Positions 27,459-36,735 of a stretch of DNA of 40,305 nt are shown here, one piece after another. The stretch spans positions 372,093 to 412,397 of the forward strand of contig NZ_LODI01000001.1 of the NCBI RefSeq assembly GCF_001468485.1, in the 5' to 3' direction. Below the pieces are notes generated by a model, which made no database searches, was not told the DNA's origin, and worked only from the letters and a program-made list of their open reading frames with translations. Within the stretch, counting starts at the first letter, position 1; each line of letters begins with the position of its first letter. The stretch comes from Pseudoalteromonas sp. H71 (GTDB lineage Bacteria > Pseudomonadota > Gammaproteobacteria > Enterobacterales > Alteromonadaceae). The position numbers and the translations under genes were made by a program.

Positions 27459-27470
27459 TTAAGTAACAAA

Positions 27471-29570
27471 ATGAACTTACGTTTGTCTTTAATCACCGCT
27501 GCAATTTTGCCGCTATTAAGCGCCTCTTTTTCAGCAAATGCTGATGATAGCGACATAGAAAAAATTGTAGTTACCGGTGACTTTCAACGCGAAACCATTC
27601 AAACTTTGAGCGCCAGTGCAAGCTTACTCAGCGAAGAAGAAATAAGCCTACGTGGTGCAAGTTACTTAGACGAAATATTAGGTAGTGCCGCTAACGTAAA
27701 CTTTACTGCAGGGGCGTCGCGTGGACGTTTTATACAAATTCGTGGCGTGGGTTTACGTTCTCAATTTGTTGATCCAATTAATCCTTCGGTTGGTTTAGTT
27801 ATTGACGGCATAAACTACTCTGGCCTTGGTGGCAGCTCGTTACTATTTGATATTGACCAAGTAGAAATTTACCGCGGACCACAAGGGACACGTTTTGGTG
27901 CAGACGGCATGGCCGGTATGATTCAAATGCAATCGGCTAAAGCAACTAGCGCTCCGAGTTTAAAACTTCACTTAGGTGCTGGCACATACAACAGCCATGA
28001 AGCTGGCCTTGCAGCAAGCACTGGTTTGACCGACGACACAACGGCTCGTGTAAGTTACTTTCGCAGAAAATCTGACGGCTACGTAGACAACTTATACTTG
28101 AACGAATCAACACAAAATCAAGACGAGCAAGTTGCACGCTTTAAATTAAACTCTCAGCTTACTGAAAACCTAAACACTGAGTTAAATTTTCATTATATTG
28201 ATATAAACAATGGTTACGATGCCTTTACGCTCGACAACAGCCGCGACAGCGTTGCGGATGAACCAGGTCAAGATAACCAAAAAAGTTACGCGGTAGGTAT
28301 TGCTAACACTTACACGGGTTTCGATAAATTTGATGTAAGCCTTAATGTTTCAGCAATTGATAGCGAGTTACTTTACAGCTACGATGAAGACTGGGTATGT
28401 AATGATGTTAACGAGCCGCAACTTTGTGCTGCAGGCCTACACCCTTGGGGTTACAGCTCTACTGATATTTACAATCGCGATCGCGATGATCAATCAGCTA
28501 ACTTACAGTTTAACGATAAAACCGGTAACTGGGTTGCAGGTCTTTATTATCAAAACCGCGATGTTGATTTAGAGCGCCAATACACATGGCTTGCAAGCCC
28601 GTTTTCCTCTACTTATGAAACCAGCAATATTGCATTGTATGGCCAAGTAGCAACCCCTATTGGCCCAAAAACCACCTTAATAACAGGCCTACGTGTTGAG
28701 CAATACCAAGGTGATTACACCGACAGTAACGGGTTTATACAAGAAACCGACGATGTTATGCTCGGTGGTAAAGTCGCGCTTGAGTATCAAGTAATAGATC
28801 GCACTATGATCTACGCAAGTATTACCCGAGGTTACAAAGCCGGTGGTATTAACTCAGAAGCGCTTGCAAAAGCAAAAGATGAAGGCTTAAACCTAGACGC
28901 TAACTTTTTTCAACAGCACACCAGCTTCGATCCCGAATATTTATGGAGCGGTGAATTTGGTGTTAAAGGATCATCACTCGATGACGCTTTAACGCTTCGC
29001 TTAGCGGCATTTTATATGCACCGCGACGACATTCAATTAAAAGCATGGCAAGTTGAAGGCCAGCAGTTTACAGGCTACGTTGATAACGCAAGCTCTGGTA
29101 GTAACTACGGCCTTGAAATTGAAGGTAACTACCGACTCACCGACAACCTATTATTAACCGGTAGCGCTGGTTATTTAGACACAGAAATAGATGACTTTGT
29201 AACGCAATCTGGTTTAAACCAAGATGGACGTGAGCAAGCGCAATCGCCTAAATACCAATACGCATTCACTGCACGCTATAACTTTACCAATGCTTTTTAT
29301 GCCATGGTGGGTATTGAGGGGAAAGATGATTACTACTTCTCAGATAGCCATAACTCAAAAGCGCCTAACAGCAACTTAGTTAATTTAAGCCTTGGCTACG
29401 AAGCTGATATGTGGTCAGTACGCGCATGGGCACGCAACGTGTTTGACGAAGCTGTGCCAACGCGTGGCTTTGAGTTTGGTAACGACCCACTTGATGGCTA
29501 TGAGACGCATACCTACACACAATTAGGTGAACCACGTGTAGCGGGCGTAACATTTACGCTAGAGCTGTAA
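27471..29570 (+). CDS. TonB-dependent outer-membrane receptor
   Basis: A 699-residue energy-coupled importer of the outer membrane. The signal peptide is MNLRLSLITAAILPLLSASF followed by SANA. A TonB-box-like EKIVVTG comes right after it, then a plug domain (about 45-150) with IQIRGVG and the VEIYRGPQGTRFGADGMAG block, and a 22-strand barrel to the C-terminus. It ends in Leu (FTLEL) rather than Phe. I start at the ATG at 27471, since the upstream ATG at 27453 only adds six residues before the signal peptide. The ligand is unknown; no Fur box or TPP element is seen upstream, and no transporter genes flank it. Confidence 0.92.
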   Translation: MNLRLSLITAAILPLLSASFSANADDSDIEKIVVTGDFQRETIQTLSASASLLSEEEISLRGASYLDEILGSAANVNFTAGASRGRFIQIRGVGLRSQFVDPINPSVGLVIDGINYSGLGGSSLLFDIDQVEIYRGPQGTRFGADGMAGMIQMQSAKATSAPSLKLHLGAGTYNSHEAGLAASTGLTDDTTARVSYFRRKSDGYVDNLYLNESTQNQDEQVARFKLNSQLTENLNTELNFHYIDINNGYDAFTLDNSRDSVADEPGQDNQKSYAVGIANTYTGFDKFDVSLNVSAIDSELLYSYDEDWVCNDVNEPQLCAAGLHPWGYSSTDIYNRDRDDQSANLQFNDKTGNWVAGLYYQNRDVDLERQYTWLASPFSSTYETSNIALYGQVATPIGPKTTLITGLRVEQYQGDYTDSNGFIQETDDVMLGGKVALEYQVIDRTMIYASITRGYKAGGINSEALAKAKDEGLNLDANFFQQHTSFDPEYLWSGEFGVKGSSLDDALTLRLAAFYMHRDDIQLKAWQVEGQQFTGYVDNASSGSNYGLEIEGNYRLTDNLLLTGSAGYLDTEIDDFVTQSGLNQDGREQAQSPKYQYAFTARYNFTNAFYAMVGIEGKDDYYFSDSHNSKAPNSNLVNLSLGYEADMWSVRAWARNVFDEAVPTRGFEFGNDPLDGYETHTYTQLGEPRVAGVTFTLEL

Positions 29571-29575
29571 AATAA

Positions 29576-29646
29576 AGTTGTCAGTTGTCAGTTGTCAGTT
29601 AAAGATTAGAAAACACCGCGTTTAATTAAAGCGCGGTGTTTTTTTA
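29576..29646 (+). terminator. Terminator cassette downstream of the receptor gene (copy 2 of 2)
   Basis: Three AGTTGTC heptamers run into AGTTAAAGATTAGAAAACACC, then the hairpin AACACCGCG / CGCGGTGTT and seven T. Outside the heptamers and loop it equals the psd cassette at 19311-19372. Confidence 0.85.
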
Positions 29647-29666
29647 TCTGAAAACTAATAACTTTT

Positions 29667-30641
29667 CTAAGCCCTATCTACATCAAATGCTATTACGTCT
29701 TTAATTTTGTCTTTGTTTGTTGCGAGCATTACTAGCCTGTCTATTCCCATTGCAACGCCTGCACACTTTGGCAGTCCGTGCTCAAGTGCGCCTATTAAAC
29801 GGGTATCCATAGGTACGTGGTTTAAGCCATTCTCTGCGCGATAAGCGTTATCTTCATCAAAGCGTTTTGCTTGCTCTTTAGCATTAGTTAGCTCGTTAAA
29901 ACCATTCGCTAGCTCCATATTTTTATAATAAAGCTCAAAGCGCCCTGCTACCCGATTATCGTGCTCACAAATCTGTGCCAGTGCCGCTTGCGATGCCGGA
30001 AAGTGATACACAAAACACGGCTTAGTTTGCCCAATAGTTGGCTCTACTTTCATACAAAATAACAGCTGCAATAAGGTATCTTTTTTTGTTTCGTTTTTGG
30101 CTATATCAGCAAATCCATGTTCGCAGGCAAGTGCTTTTAGTTGCTCTAAAGATGCTGTTAATGGATCTAAGCCTAATACTTGTGTAAACACATCTTGATA
30201 AGTTATACGCGTTGCTGATTCAACACCAAGAATGCATTGAATTAACTCATCCATTTCATTCATCAATGCAAATTCGTCAAAACCCGGGCGATACCACTCA
30301 AGCATTGTGAACTCAGGATTATGATGACTACCGGCTTCTTCATTTCTAAAGGCTTTACAAAGCTGAAAAATAGCGCCTGAACCGGCCGCTAACAAGCGTT
30401 TCATTGCAAACTCGGGTGATGTTTGTAAATAAAGCGGCAAACCACCAGCGTGCCCTGGGCCTACAAATGAAGTACTAAAGCTTGCTAAGTGAATGTCAGT
30501 GACACTGGCTGCACTTAAGCTTGGTGTTTCTACTTCCATTACATTTCGCACGTGAAAAAACTCACGAATAGTGCGTAAAATATCTGCGCGTTGCTTTAAT
30601 GTTTTTATATCTGCGCTGGGCGCCCAAGATGTTACTGACAT
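29667..30641 (-). CDS. epmA: EF-P--(R)-beta-lysine ligase EpmA (GenX/PoxA)
   Basis: A 324-residue class II lysyl-tRNA synthetase paralogue without the anticodon-binding domain. It activates (R)-beta-lysine and attaches it to Lys34 of elongation factor P. Class II motifs are visible: motif 2 in CKAFRNEEAGSHHNPEFTMLEWYR and motif 3 in GVAMGIDRLVML. All three genes of the modification set (epmA, efp, epmB) lie together here. It is downstream of efp on the same strand, but a strong terminator lies immediately before its ribosome site. Confidence 0.95.
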   Translation of the reverse strand: MSVTSWAPSADIKTLKQRADILRTIREFFHVRNVMEVETPSLSAASVTDIHLASFSTSFVGPGHAGGLPLYLQTSPEFAMKRLLAAGSGAIFQLCKAFRNEEAGSHHNPEFTMLEWYRPGFDEFALMNEMDELIQCILGVESATRITYQDVFTQVLGLDPLTASLEQLKALACEHGFADIAKNETKKDTLLQLLFCMKVEPTIGQTKPCFVYHFPASQAALAQICEHDNRVAGRFELYYKNMELANGFNELTNAKEQAKRFDEDNAYRAENGLNHVPMDTRLIGALEHGLPKCAGVAMGIDRLVMLATNKDKIKDVIAFDVDRA

Positions 30642-30650
30642 ATTTTCTCC

Positions 30651-30679
30651 AAAAAAAATCCCAGCTTGGGCTGGGATTT
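30651..30679 (-). terminator. Intrinsic terminator of efp, next to the epmA start
   Basis: On the minus strand a 10-bp stem AAATCCCAGC / GCTGGGATTT with a 4-nt loop is followed by eight U (30651-30658). The U-run is directly followed by the GGAG ribosome site of epmA. Confidence 0.9.
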
Positions 30680-30728
30680 ATACCTCCCCTTAATTAAGTG
30701 GGTTGGTATTATTAAGCTGCATTAAATA

Positions 30729-31295
30729 TTACTTAACACGGCCTACGTATTCACCGCTGCGGGTGTCTACTTTAATTACTTCGCCAATTTGTACGAATAA
30801 TGGAACGCGTACTACTGCACCCGTACTAAGCGTTGCTGGTTTACCACCTGTGCCCGCTGTATCACCTTTAAGGCCAGGATCTGTTTCAGTGATCTCAAGC
30901 TCTACAAAGTTTGGTGGAGTAACTGCAATTGGGTTGCCGTTCCATAGTGTGATAGTACACACATCGTTTTCAACTAACCATTTGCCTGCATCGCCTAATG
31001 CCTTTTCGTCAGCGGCAATTTGCTCAAATGTTTCGTTGTTCATGAAATGCCAAAACTCACCGTCTGTGTATAGGTACGCTAGGTCCGTATCCATTACATC
31101 AGCACCTTCAACAGATTCACCTGATTTAAAGGTTTTTTCAAGTACCTTGCCAGAAATAAGCTTACGGATACGAACACGGTTAAACGCTTGGCCTTTACCT
31201 GGTTTTACCATTTCATTTTCTAAGATACTGCAAGGCTCGCCGTCCATCATAATTTTTAGGCCGCCCTTGAACTCGTTGGTGCTATAATTCGCCAT
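30729..31295 (-). CDS. efp: Translation elongation factor P
   Basis: A 188-residue three-domain factor that relieves ribosome stalling at polyproline stretches. The loop VKPGKGQAF carries Lys34, the residue beta-lysylated by EpmA/EpmB. I use the ATG at 31295 ([12 protein letters not shown]), preceded by AGAGGAAACG; the frame is open to 31391 but that extension lies antisense to epmB and is not EF-P-like. It is divergent from epmB with 35 bp between starts, and followed by a strong terminator. Confidence 0.97.
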   Translation of the reverse strand: MANYSTNEFKGGLKIMMDGEPCSILENEMVKPGKGQAFNRVRIRKLISGKVLEKTFKSGESVEGADVMDTDLAYLYTDGEFWHFMNNETFEQIAADEKALGDAGKWLVENDVCTITLWNGNPIAVTPPNFVELEITETDPGLKGDTAGTGGKPATLSTGAVVRVPLFVQIGEVIKVDTRSGEYVGRVK

Positions 31296-31330
31296 CGTTT
31301 CCTCTATTTTAATTTTTTCGAGTAATCTAC

Positions 31331-32350
31331 GTGCCAATGATACAAAGAAATGAAGCAAATTTGCATAAAAACTGGCAAAAAGAATTAGCAAATGTAGTTA
31401 CCTGTCCAAAAACCTTGCTTGAAATGGTTGGTTTATCGAGCCAAGCCCATGAAAACGACCTAAAAGCTCGCAGTTTGTTTCCTGTACGGGTGCCAGTGCC
31501 TTTTATAAAAAAAATGCGCAAAGGTGATGCAAACGACCCTTTATTGCTACAAGTTATGCCGCGCCACCAAGAGTTTTTAACTAAATCGGGTTTTAATAAA
31601 GATCCTTTGCTTGAGCAAGACAACTCCCAACCTGGGATTTTACATAAGTATAAATCACGTGTTTTAATTATGTTTAAAACCGGTTGCGCGGTAAATTGTC
31701 GTTATTGTTTTAGACGTCACTTTCCGTATCAAGAAAACCAACTCAATAAAAAAAGCCTGCTTGACGCACTGAGTTATATAAAATCAGATACCAACATAAA
31801 CGAAGTGATTTTAAGTGGTGGCGACCCGCTTATGGCCAAAGACGATGCCATTAGCTGGTTTTTAGATGAGCTTGAACAGTTACCACAAATAAAACGTATG
31901 CGAATACATAGCCGTTTACCTGTTGTTATACCTGCGCGTATTACCGATGAGTTATGCGCGAGGCTAAAGCAATCACCGCTAAAAATTGTATTTATTAACC
32001 ATATTAATCACGCCAACGAAATAGATAACGAGTTTAAAGCCGTCATGCAAAAGCTAAAACATGCAGGCGTTATGCTATTGAACCAAGCGGTTATTTTAAA
32101 AGATGTGAACGATACCGTTGATGCACAAATAAACTTAAGCGAGGCGTTATTTGATGCCGACGTACTGCCCTATTATTTATATTTACTAGATAAGGTTGAA
32201 GGCGCAAGCCACTTTGATATTAACGAACAGCATGCGATAAAAATAATGGCAGAGCTATTAAAAGCTCTGCCCGGATTTTTAGTCCCTAAACTAGTAAGAG
32301 AAATAGGCGGTCAAAAAAGTAAAACCCCTATCGACCTCAAACTCGTTTAG
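31331..32350 (+). CDS. epmB: EF-P beta-lysylation protein EpmB (lysine 2,3-aminomutase)
   Basis: A 339-residue radical-SAM and PLP enzyme that converts L-lysine to (R)-beta-lysine for EF-P. The iron-sulfur cysteines are Cys119, Cys123 and Cys126 in [16 protein letters not shown]; the [24 protein letters not shown] and HINHANE blocks match E. coli EpmB along its whole length, and the PLP lysine is probably in [11 protein letters not shown]. The start is GTG at 31331 by alignment; ATG at 31337 is an alternative. Neither has a strong ribosome site. Confidence 0.95.
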   Translation: MPMIQRNEANLHKNWQKELANVVTCPKTLLEMVGLSSQAHENDLKARSLFPVRVPVPFIKKMRKGDANDPLLLQVMPRHQEFLTKSGFNKDPLLEQDNSQPGILHKYKSRVLIMFKTGCAVNCRYCFRRHFPYQENQLNKKSLLDALSYIKSDTNINEVILSGGDPLMAKDDAISWFLDELEQLPQIKRMRIHSRLPVVIPARITDELCARLKQSPLKIVFINHINHANEIDNEFKAVMQKLKHAGVMLLNQAVILKDVNDTVDAQINLSEALFDADVLPYYLYLLDKVEGASHFDINEQHAIKIMAELLKALPGFLVPKLVREIGGQKSKTPIDLKLV

Positions 32351-32358
32351 AGCAACAT

Positions 32359-32568
32359 TTAAACGTATACGTTTATGTTATTACCAAGTGTTGCAGTCAC
32401 CGATTTAGTCGGTGTTTGCGCACTTGACGATTGCGCAGCACCTTCAATTAGTGCAAGTGCCGCTGCACCGTCTGCCTGTTGCTGTTTTTTAGCTAAAGAA
32501 GCGCTGTAAACTTCACCACTTTCGCTAGCCCCTGACATAACGGGTAAACTTGAACCTGATATATTCAT
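32359..32568 (-). CDS. Small YjfB-like putative motility protein
   Basis: A 69-residue protein that resembles the small YjfB (putative motility protein) group in layout. It has a short N-terminus, a helix rich in Lys/Gln/Ala ending LALIEGAAQ, a Ser/Gln/Pro linker and a C-terminal LGNNINVYV, which corresponds to the LGxNIDxxV ending of that family. No signal peptide or membrane span is evident. It converges with epmB, and a 14-bp palindrome AAACGTATACGTTT (32368-32381) overlaps its last codons. The family call is by eye and uncertain; the reading frame itself looks real. Confidence 0.6.
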   Translation of the reverse strand: MNISGSSLPVMSGASESGEVYSASLAKKQQQADGAAALALIEGAAQSSSAQTPTKSVTATLGNNINVYV

Positions 32569-32640
32569 ATTACTAACCTGACTTTTAAATGTAATCCACG
32601 TATTATATCGGCCATGCAGTACAAAGCTTTAGGACAAACC

Positions 32641-32931
32641 ATGGATTCTATAATTGAACAACTCAACGCTAACTTAAAAATTGTTTATCGTCAGGCACTT
32701 GATGCCGACAAAAAATTAGATGAACTACAACAACAAGGCCATGGTAAATTTAAAGCCTTATTTGGAAAAGACGCTGGGTTCGACTTTGAAGCAAAGCGTT
32801 TCAAACCCTATGTACTAGACGTTGCAGCCGATGTAGAAAGCTTATCAAACGATGGCTTTAACGAAGAAAAGTTAAAAACTACCGTCATTAAATTACAACA
32901 GTTACTTACTTTACTTGCCACGTTTAAGTAA
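32641..32931 (+). CDS. Small helical protein, possibly PriC-like
   Basis: A 96-residue, helical, charged cytoplasmic protein. The stretch GFDFEAKRFKPYVLDVAADVESL recalls the F-x-x-x-x-x-RF-x-x-Y-L pattern of the primosomal protein PriC N-terminal domain, but the match is weak and the protein is about half of PriC's length. I start at the ATG at 32641 because AGGA stands seven bases upstream; the frame extends to an ATG at 32614 without a ribosome site. A stable hairpin follows the stop. It is divergent from the YjfB-like gene. Confidence 0.6.
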   Translation: MDSIIEQLNANLKIVYRQALDADKKLDELQQQGHGKFKALFGKDAGFDFEAKRFKPYVLDVAADVESLSNDGFNEEKLKTTVIKLQQLLTLLATFK

Positions 32932-32944
32932 TCAGAGTTAATTA

Positions 32945-32966
32945 CTTGCCGCGATTAAGCGGCAAG
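32945..32966. terminator. Hairpin between convergent PriC-like and DUF3016 genes
   Basis: A perfect 8-bp GC-rich stem CTTGCCGC / GCGGCAAG with a 6-nt loop lies between two stop codons. It lacks a U-tract in either direction but is well placed as a shared end. Confidence 0.6.
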
Positions 32967-32971
32967 ATAAC

Positions 32972-33463
32972 TTAATCAATACTTGTTAAAATTTGCTCGC
33001 CGAACCACTGGGTAATTAAGCGTTTTTCATGATCGAAAGACTCATCTCTTCCTCTTCTGATTCTATCCATAAATCCCATGTCTTTAAGTTCAACATCATT
33101 TGCTTCACTTATTACAATTCCTTCTTTATCAACTAACGAATAATTCAGATTGATACGTGGGAAAAAAATAGGCTCAACCACACGAATTTCACTTGTGCCA
33201 CTAAAACGCACATCGCCAGCTAAATCAACATCTGTAATTTCAACATTCAGCTTATAATCTTTTGGCAATTGTTCAGCAAGCTTTTCAAAGTGCTTTTCAA
33301 ACTGCTTAGCAATTTGCTTATGGTATGACGCTTTAGCTTGGTTTGATGCACGCACATCGCGATAGTCTTTAAAATCATGCCACTTAACTGCAGACTCACC
33401 AGCATGTGCAAACAGTGGCAATGCAACACACAGTGCCATCGAAATTTTTGTTACTGAGTTCAT
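32972..33463 (-). CDS. DUF3016 family exported protein
   Basis: A 163-residue protein with a signal peptide (MNSVTKISMALCVALPLFAHA). The mature part shows the DUF3016 pattern: VKWHDFKDYRDVRA, then a helix ending LAEQLPKDYKLNVEITDVDLAGDV, then PRINLNYSLVD and EKRLITQWFGEQI near the end. The function of the family is unknown; it is probably periplasmic. Start: ATG at 33463 with GGAGATAGCG upstream; an earlier ATG at 33493 would place a charged leader before the signal. It stands alone, divergent from galE. Confidence 0.82.
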   Translation of the reverse strand: MNSVTKISMALCVALPLFAHAGESAVKWHDFKDYRDVRASNQAKASYHKQIAKQFEKHFEKLAEQLPKDYKLNVEITDVDLAGDVRFSGTSEIRVVEPIFFPRINLNYSLVDKEGIVISEANDVELKDMGFMDRIRRGRDESFDHEKRLITQWFGEQILTSID

Positions 33464-33735
33464 CGCTATCTCCATAAAAGTAATCCATAACACAATGTAT
33501 ATGGCGTCACTCTATTGCTCACTTTAATTAAATAACTTTAACAGGTATATATTAACTATAACTTAATCATAGATGTTAAATGTAAATATAAACGAACAAA
33601 ATGTAATCGAATGTACCTTTTAAAACTACGTTAAAACATCCTCTGTGAAAACTAAAAATTAAATATAAAGCATGTAAAACATGTCATTTTGTGTTGAAAT
33701 TAAAACAATTGAATAAAGACCCCCACGGAGCTTTC

Positions 33736-34752
33736 ATGACTATTTTAGTTACCGGTGGCGCAGGCTATATTGGCTCGCATACCGTTTTAGAACTTTTGCA
33801 ACAAGGAAGTGATGTTGTTGTTATAGATAATTTAGCAAACTCATCGCAAGAGTCTCTGGCTCGCGTTAAAAAAATTACGGGTAAAGAGGCAACCTTTTAT
33901 CAAGGTGATATTCTTGATAAAGCGTTTTTAGACTCAATATTTGCTAAACACACCATAGATAGCGTTATTCACTTTGCTGGTTTAAAGTCGGTTGGCGAGT
34001 CTGTTGCTAAACCTGTTGAGTACTATCAAAACAACGTACAAGGTACGCTAACGCTCGTAGATGCAATGCGTGATGCTGGCGTGTTTAAATTAGTATTTAG
34101 CTCATCGGCCACCGTTTATGGCGATCCTGCCAGTTTACCTATTAAAGAAGACTTCCCCGTCGGTGGCACAACTAACCCATACGGCACATCAAAGTTAATG
34201 GTTGAAATGATGCTGCAAGATATCGCTAAATCTGACGAGCGCTTTGCGTTTGCTATTTTGCGTTACTTTAATCCTGTTGGTGCACATGAATCAGGCTTGA
34301 TTGGCGAAGACCCTAACGGTATCCCTAATAACTTACTACCATTTATTGCCCAAGTTGCCGTAGGTAAATTAAAGCAACTCGCTGTATTTGGTGATGACTA
34401 CGACACAGTTGATGGCACAGGCGTACGCGACTACATTCACGTGGTAGATTTAGCTATTGGCCACTTAAAAGCGCTAGATAAAATTGCTAAAAATAAAGGT
34501 GCACTTATCTATAACCTGGGCACTGGTAATGGTTATTCTGTTCTGCAAATGGTTAATGCATTTATTAAAGCAAGCAACCAAGCCGTGCCTTATCAAGTAT
34601 CACCTCGTCGCCCGGGCGATATTGCGGCCTGTTACGCGGCACCTGAAAAAGCCCTAAATGAGCTAGGTTGGGAAGCGGTACGAGGAATTGATGCCATGAT
34701 GGAAGATACATGGCGCTGGCAGTCAAACAACCCAAATGGCTACAGCAAGTAA
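33736..34752 (+). CDS. galE: UDP-glucose 4-epimerase
   Basis: A 338-residue short-chain dehydrogenase-type enzyme that interconverts UDP-glucose and UDP-galactose with bound NAD. The NAD motif [11 protein letters not shown] is at residues 6-16; catalytic Ser/Thr in SSSATVYG and the YGTSK tyrosine/lysine pair are intact. It stands without other gal genes, so it more likely feeds surface polysaccharide than galactose use. Start: ATG at 33736 with ACGGAG upstream; the open frame to 33691 adds 15 unlike residues. An AT-rich 270-bp region lies upstream. Confidence 0.95.
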   Translation: MTILVTGGAGYIGSHTVLELLQQGSDVVVIDNLANSSQESLARVKKITGKEATFYQGDILDKAFLDSIFAKHTIDSVIHFAGLKSVGESVAKPVEYYQNNVQGTLTLVDAMRDAGVFKLVFSSSATVYGDPASLPIKEDFPVGGTTNPYGTSKLMVEMMLQDIAKSDERFAFAILRYFNPVGAHESGLIGEDPNGIPNNLLPFIAQVAVGKLKQLAVFGDDYDTVDGTGVRDYIHVVDLAIGHLKALDKIAKNKGALIYNLGTGNGYSVLQMVNAFIKASNQAVPYQVSPRRPGDIAACYAAPEKALNELGWEAVRGIDAMMEDTWRWQSNNPNGYSK

Positions 34753-34765
34753 AATAATTAAATTT

Positions 34766-34800
34766 GCGCTTAGCCATAAACCGTTAAGCGCGTTTATTTT
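34766..34800. terminator. Shared terminator of galE and zapE
   Basis: The stem GCGCTTA (34766-34772) / TAAGCGC (34785-34791) is followed by GTTTATTTT on the plus strand and faces an AAATTTAA run on the minus side. It sits between the convergent stop codons. Confidence 0.65.
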
Positions 34801-35908
34801 ACCAATTTTGCATTTCGACTATCCGCGACTGTGTTCGCGCATATTCAAAGCTTAATTTTTTACCCTCATAAAGCGTTTCAATCTGCGCCTGTGCATTAAT
34901 TACTAACAGCTTGTGGCAATCGTAAAACTCATCAACCAATGCAATAAAACGCCGTGCTTCGTCATCTAAATAGTGCTCATCAAGCGTTTGTTTTTCTCGT
35001 TGATAGCTATCTTCAATCCCGTGCACTATTACCTTACCCGTAGCCCCTACCCCCATTTTAGGCACGTTTGCTATATACAAAACATCAAACTCTTTGGCTA
35101 AAAACATATAATCGTGAGCGCTTCTAGGGCCAGAGCACAGCGCCATAAAATCAATCATCAGCGCATTCTTCGCTTTAAATAAATATGGCAAAGCGCGCGA
35201 GTGCACCTGTAAGCTTTGATTTTTAGTCGCTTGAGGGTACTGCTTAGTAAACAGTTTATTAAACTCATCATTGGGTAAATTAACAAAGTAATGGCAGTTG
35301 TTTTTACCGTATCTGAAACGGTGATCTTCCTGCCCGGCCACACTAACTATGTGGCAGTGATCGTTAATTAAATCGATTGTAGGTAAAAATCTTGCGCGTT
35401 GCAGGCCGTTGCTATAAAGCTGCTCTGGCTTTGCATTAGAGGTAGCCACCAGCACTACACCTTGGTCAAACAAGGCCTTAAACAACCTTGCCATAATCAT
35501 GGCATCGCCGATATCGCTGACAAAAAATTCATCAAAGCATAATACTTTAATGTTTTTAGCCCATTTTTTAGCTATCAATGTCAGAGGATTAGCCTGACCT
35601 TGTAAGTCTGCTAATTGACTATGAACATGTGCTATAAAGTGATGAAAGTGCAGGCGCTGTTTTTGTACTATAGGCACATTATTATAAAATAAATCCATTA
35701 ACATAGATTTACCGCGTCCCACTGGCCCACACAAATAAACCCCGTTTATTTTTGGTGCTTTTTGCCACCATTTTACTGGTGTTTGAAGTTGTAGGCTTAA
35801 GGTGCTTAATGCCATAACCGCACGTTGCTGGGCCGCATCATACACCAGCTCACCTGAGGCTACTTTAGCCTTATATAGGTTTAAAATTAGTGTGCTGTGC
35901 ACTGTCAT
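34799..35908 (-). CDS. zapE: Cell division ATPase ZapE (AFG1 family)
   Basis: A 369-residue AAA-like P-loop ATPase. ZapE associates with the Z-ring and affects FtsZ polymers under stress in E. coli; the eukaryotic relative AFG1 acts in mitochondria. Walker A GPVGRGKS is at 61-68, Walker B is in VLCFDEFFVSDIGDAM, with the following VATSNAKPEQLYSNGLQRARFLP sensor segment. Length and order match the family. It is convergent with galE and divergent from rsuA, with 59 bp between the two start codons. Confidence 0.93.
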   Translation of the reverse strand: MTVHSTLILNLYKAKVASGELVYDAAQQRAVMALSTLSLQLQTPVKWWQKAPKINGVYLCGPVGRGKSMLMDLFYNNVPIVQKQRLHFHHFIAHVHSQLADLQGQANPLTLIAKKWAKNIKVLCFDEFFVSDIGDAMIMARLFKALFDQGVVLVATSNAKPEQLYSNGLQRARFLPTIDLINDHCHIVSVAGQEDHRFRYGKNNCHYFVNLPNDEFNKLFTKQYPQATKNQSLQVHSRALPYLFKAKNALMIDFMALCSGPRSAHDYMFLAKEFDVLYIANVPKMGVGATGKVIVHGIEDSYQREKQTLDEHYLDDEARRFIALVDEFYDCHKLLVINAQAQIETLYEGKKLSFEYARTQSRIVEMQNW

Positions 35909-35967
35909 GGTATTTCACTATCGGCTATAATCGCGCCCATTGTAGCCGACTAAAAATGTGAACAAAA

Positions 35968-36666
35968 ATGAAATTCCCTTGCCGCTTAGATAAATTTATT
36001 AGCCACTTAGCAGAAATACCGCGCACGCAAGCTCGCGCCAGTATTAAGCGTAAAGAAGTAAGCGTAAATGGTGAGGCGATTACAGCACATAATTTTCAGC
36101 TAGCAAAAGACGATGAAGTATTACATAACGGTGAGCCATTAGTGTTTTTAGGTAAACGTTACTTTATGCTAAATAAGCCTGTTGGCTATGTGTGCGCAAA
36201 CAGCGACGACTTACACAAAACTGTGTTTGACCTACTTGATGAGCCAAATATGAGTGACTTTCATGTAGCAGGCCGGTTAGATATAGACACAACAGGCTTA
36301 GTCATTATCACTAACGATGGTGACTGGTCACATAAAATTACCTCACCACGCAGTAATAAATTTAAAACATACCTAGTTGAAACCCAAGAGCCAATTACCG
36401 ACGAAGCGCTAACGCAATTACGCGAAGGCGTCATGCTACATAACGAAAAAGACACGACTCGCCCCGCCATTGCTGAACGTTTAGCTAATTACGGTTTGCG
36501 TTTATCAATTAGTGAAGGAAAGTACCACCAGGTAAAGCGTATGCTTTATGCCGTGGATAACAAAGTAGTTGAATTACACCGTGAGCAAATTGCGGGTATT
36601 ACATTAGATGAAAACTTAGCCCCAGGCGAATACCGTTTATTAACCGAAGATGAGATAAAACTATAA
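35968..36666 (+). CDS. rsuA: 16S rRNA pseudouridine-516 synthase RsuA
   Basis: A 232-residue pseudouridine synthase. An N-terminal S4 domain (CRLDKFISHLAEIPRTQARASIKRKEVSVNG) binds rRNA, and the catalytic domain has GRLDIDTTGL with the active-site Asp. Long near-identical blocks to E. coli RsuA, such as NKPVGYVC, VELHREQIAGITLDENLAPGEYR and the SEGKYHQVKRM segment, separate it from RluB, RluE and RluF. It modifies U516 in helix 18 of 16S rRNA. No operon partner is present. Confidence 0.94.
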   Translation: MKFPCRLDKFISHLAEIPRTQARASIKRKEVSVNGEAITAHNFQLAKDDEVLHNGEPLVFLGKRYFMLNKPVGYVCANSDDLHKTVFDLLDEPNMSDFHVAGRLDIDTTGLVIITNDGDWSHKITSPRSNKFKTYLVETQEPITDEALTQLREGVMLHNEKDTTRPAIAERLANYGLRLSISEGKYHQVKRMLYAVDNKVVELHREQIAGITLDENLAPGEYRLLTEDEIKL

Positions 36667-36735
36667 GAGCGGTCAGTCATTAAACTAGTCGACTGATGTC
36701 TACTTTATCGGGGTCAGTTGAAACTCAATACTTTT

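Noticed and set aside
27323..27470. TPP or cobalamin riboswitch before the TonB-dependent receptor
   Set aside because: None of the conserved boxes of either class is present; only generic hairpins are seen.
30703..31287. A 194-codon plus-strand reading frame antisense to efp
   Set aside because: It mirrors efp; the sequence is Ser/Pro/Thr-rich low-complexity, typical of antisense frames in this genome.
31296..31391. A 32-residue N-terminal extension of EF-P
   Set aside because: It lies antisense to epmB, has no ribosome site, and EF-P homologues start at [12 protein letters not shown] with AGAGG upstream of 31295.
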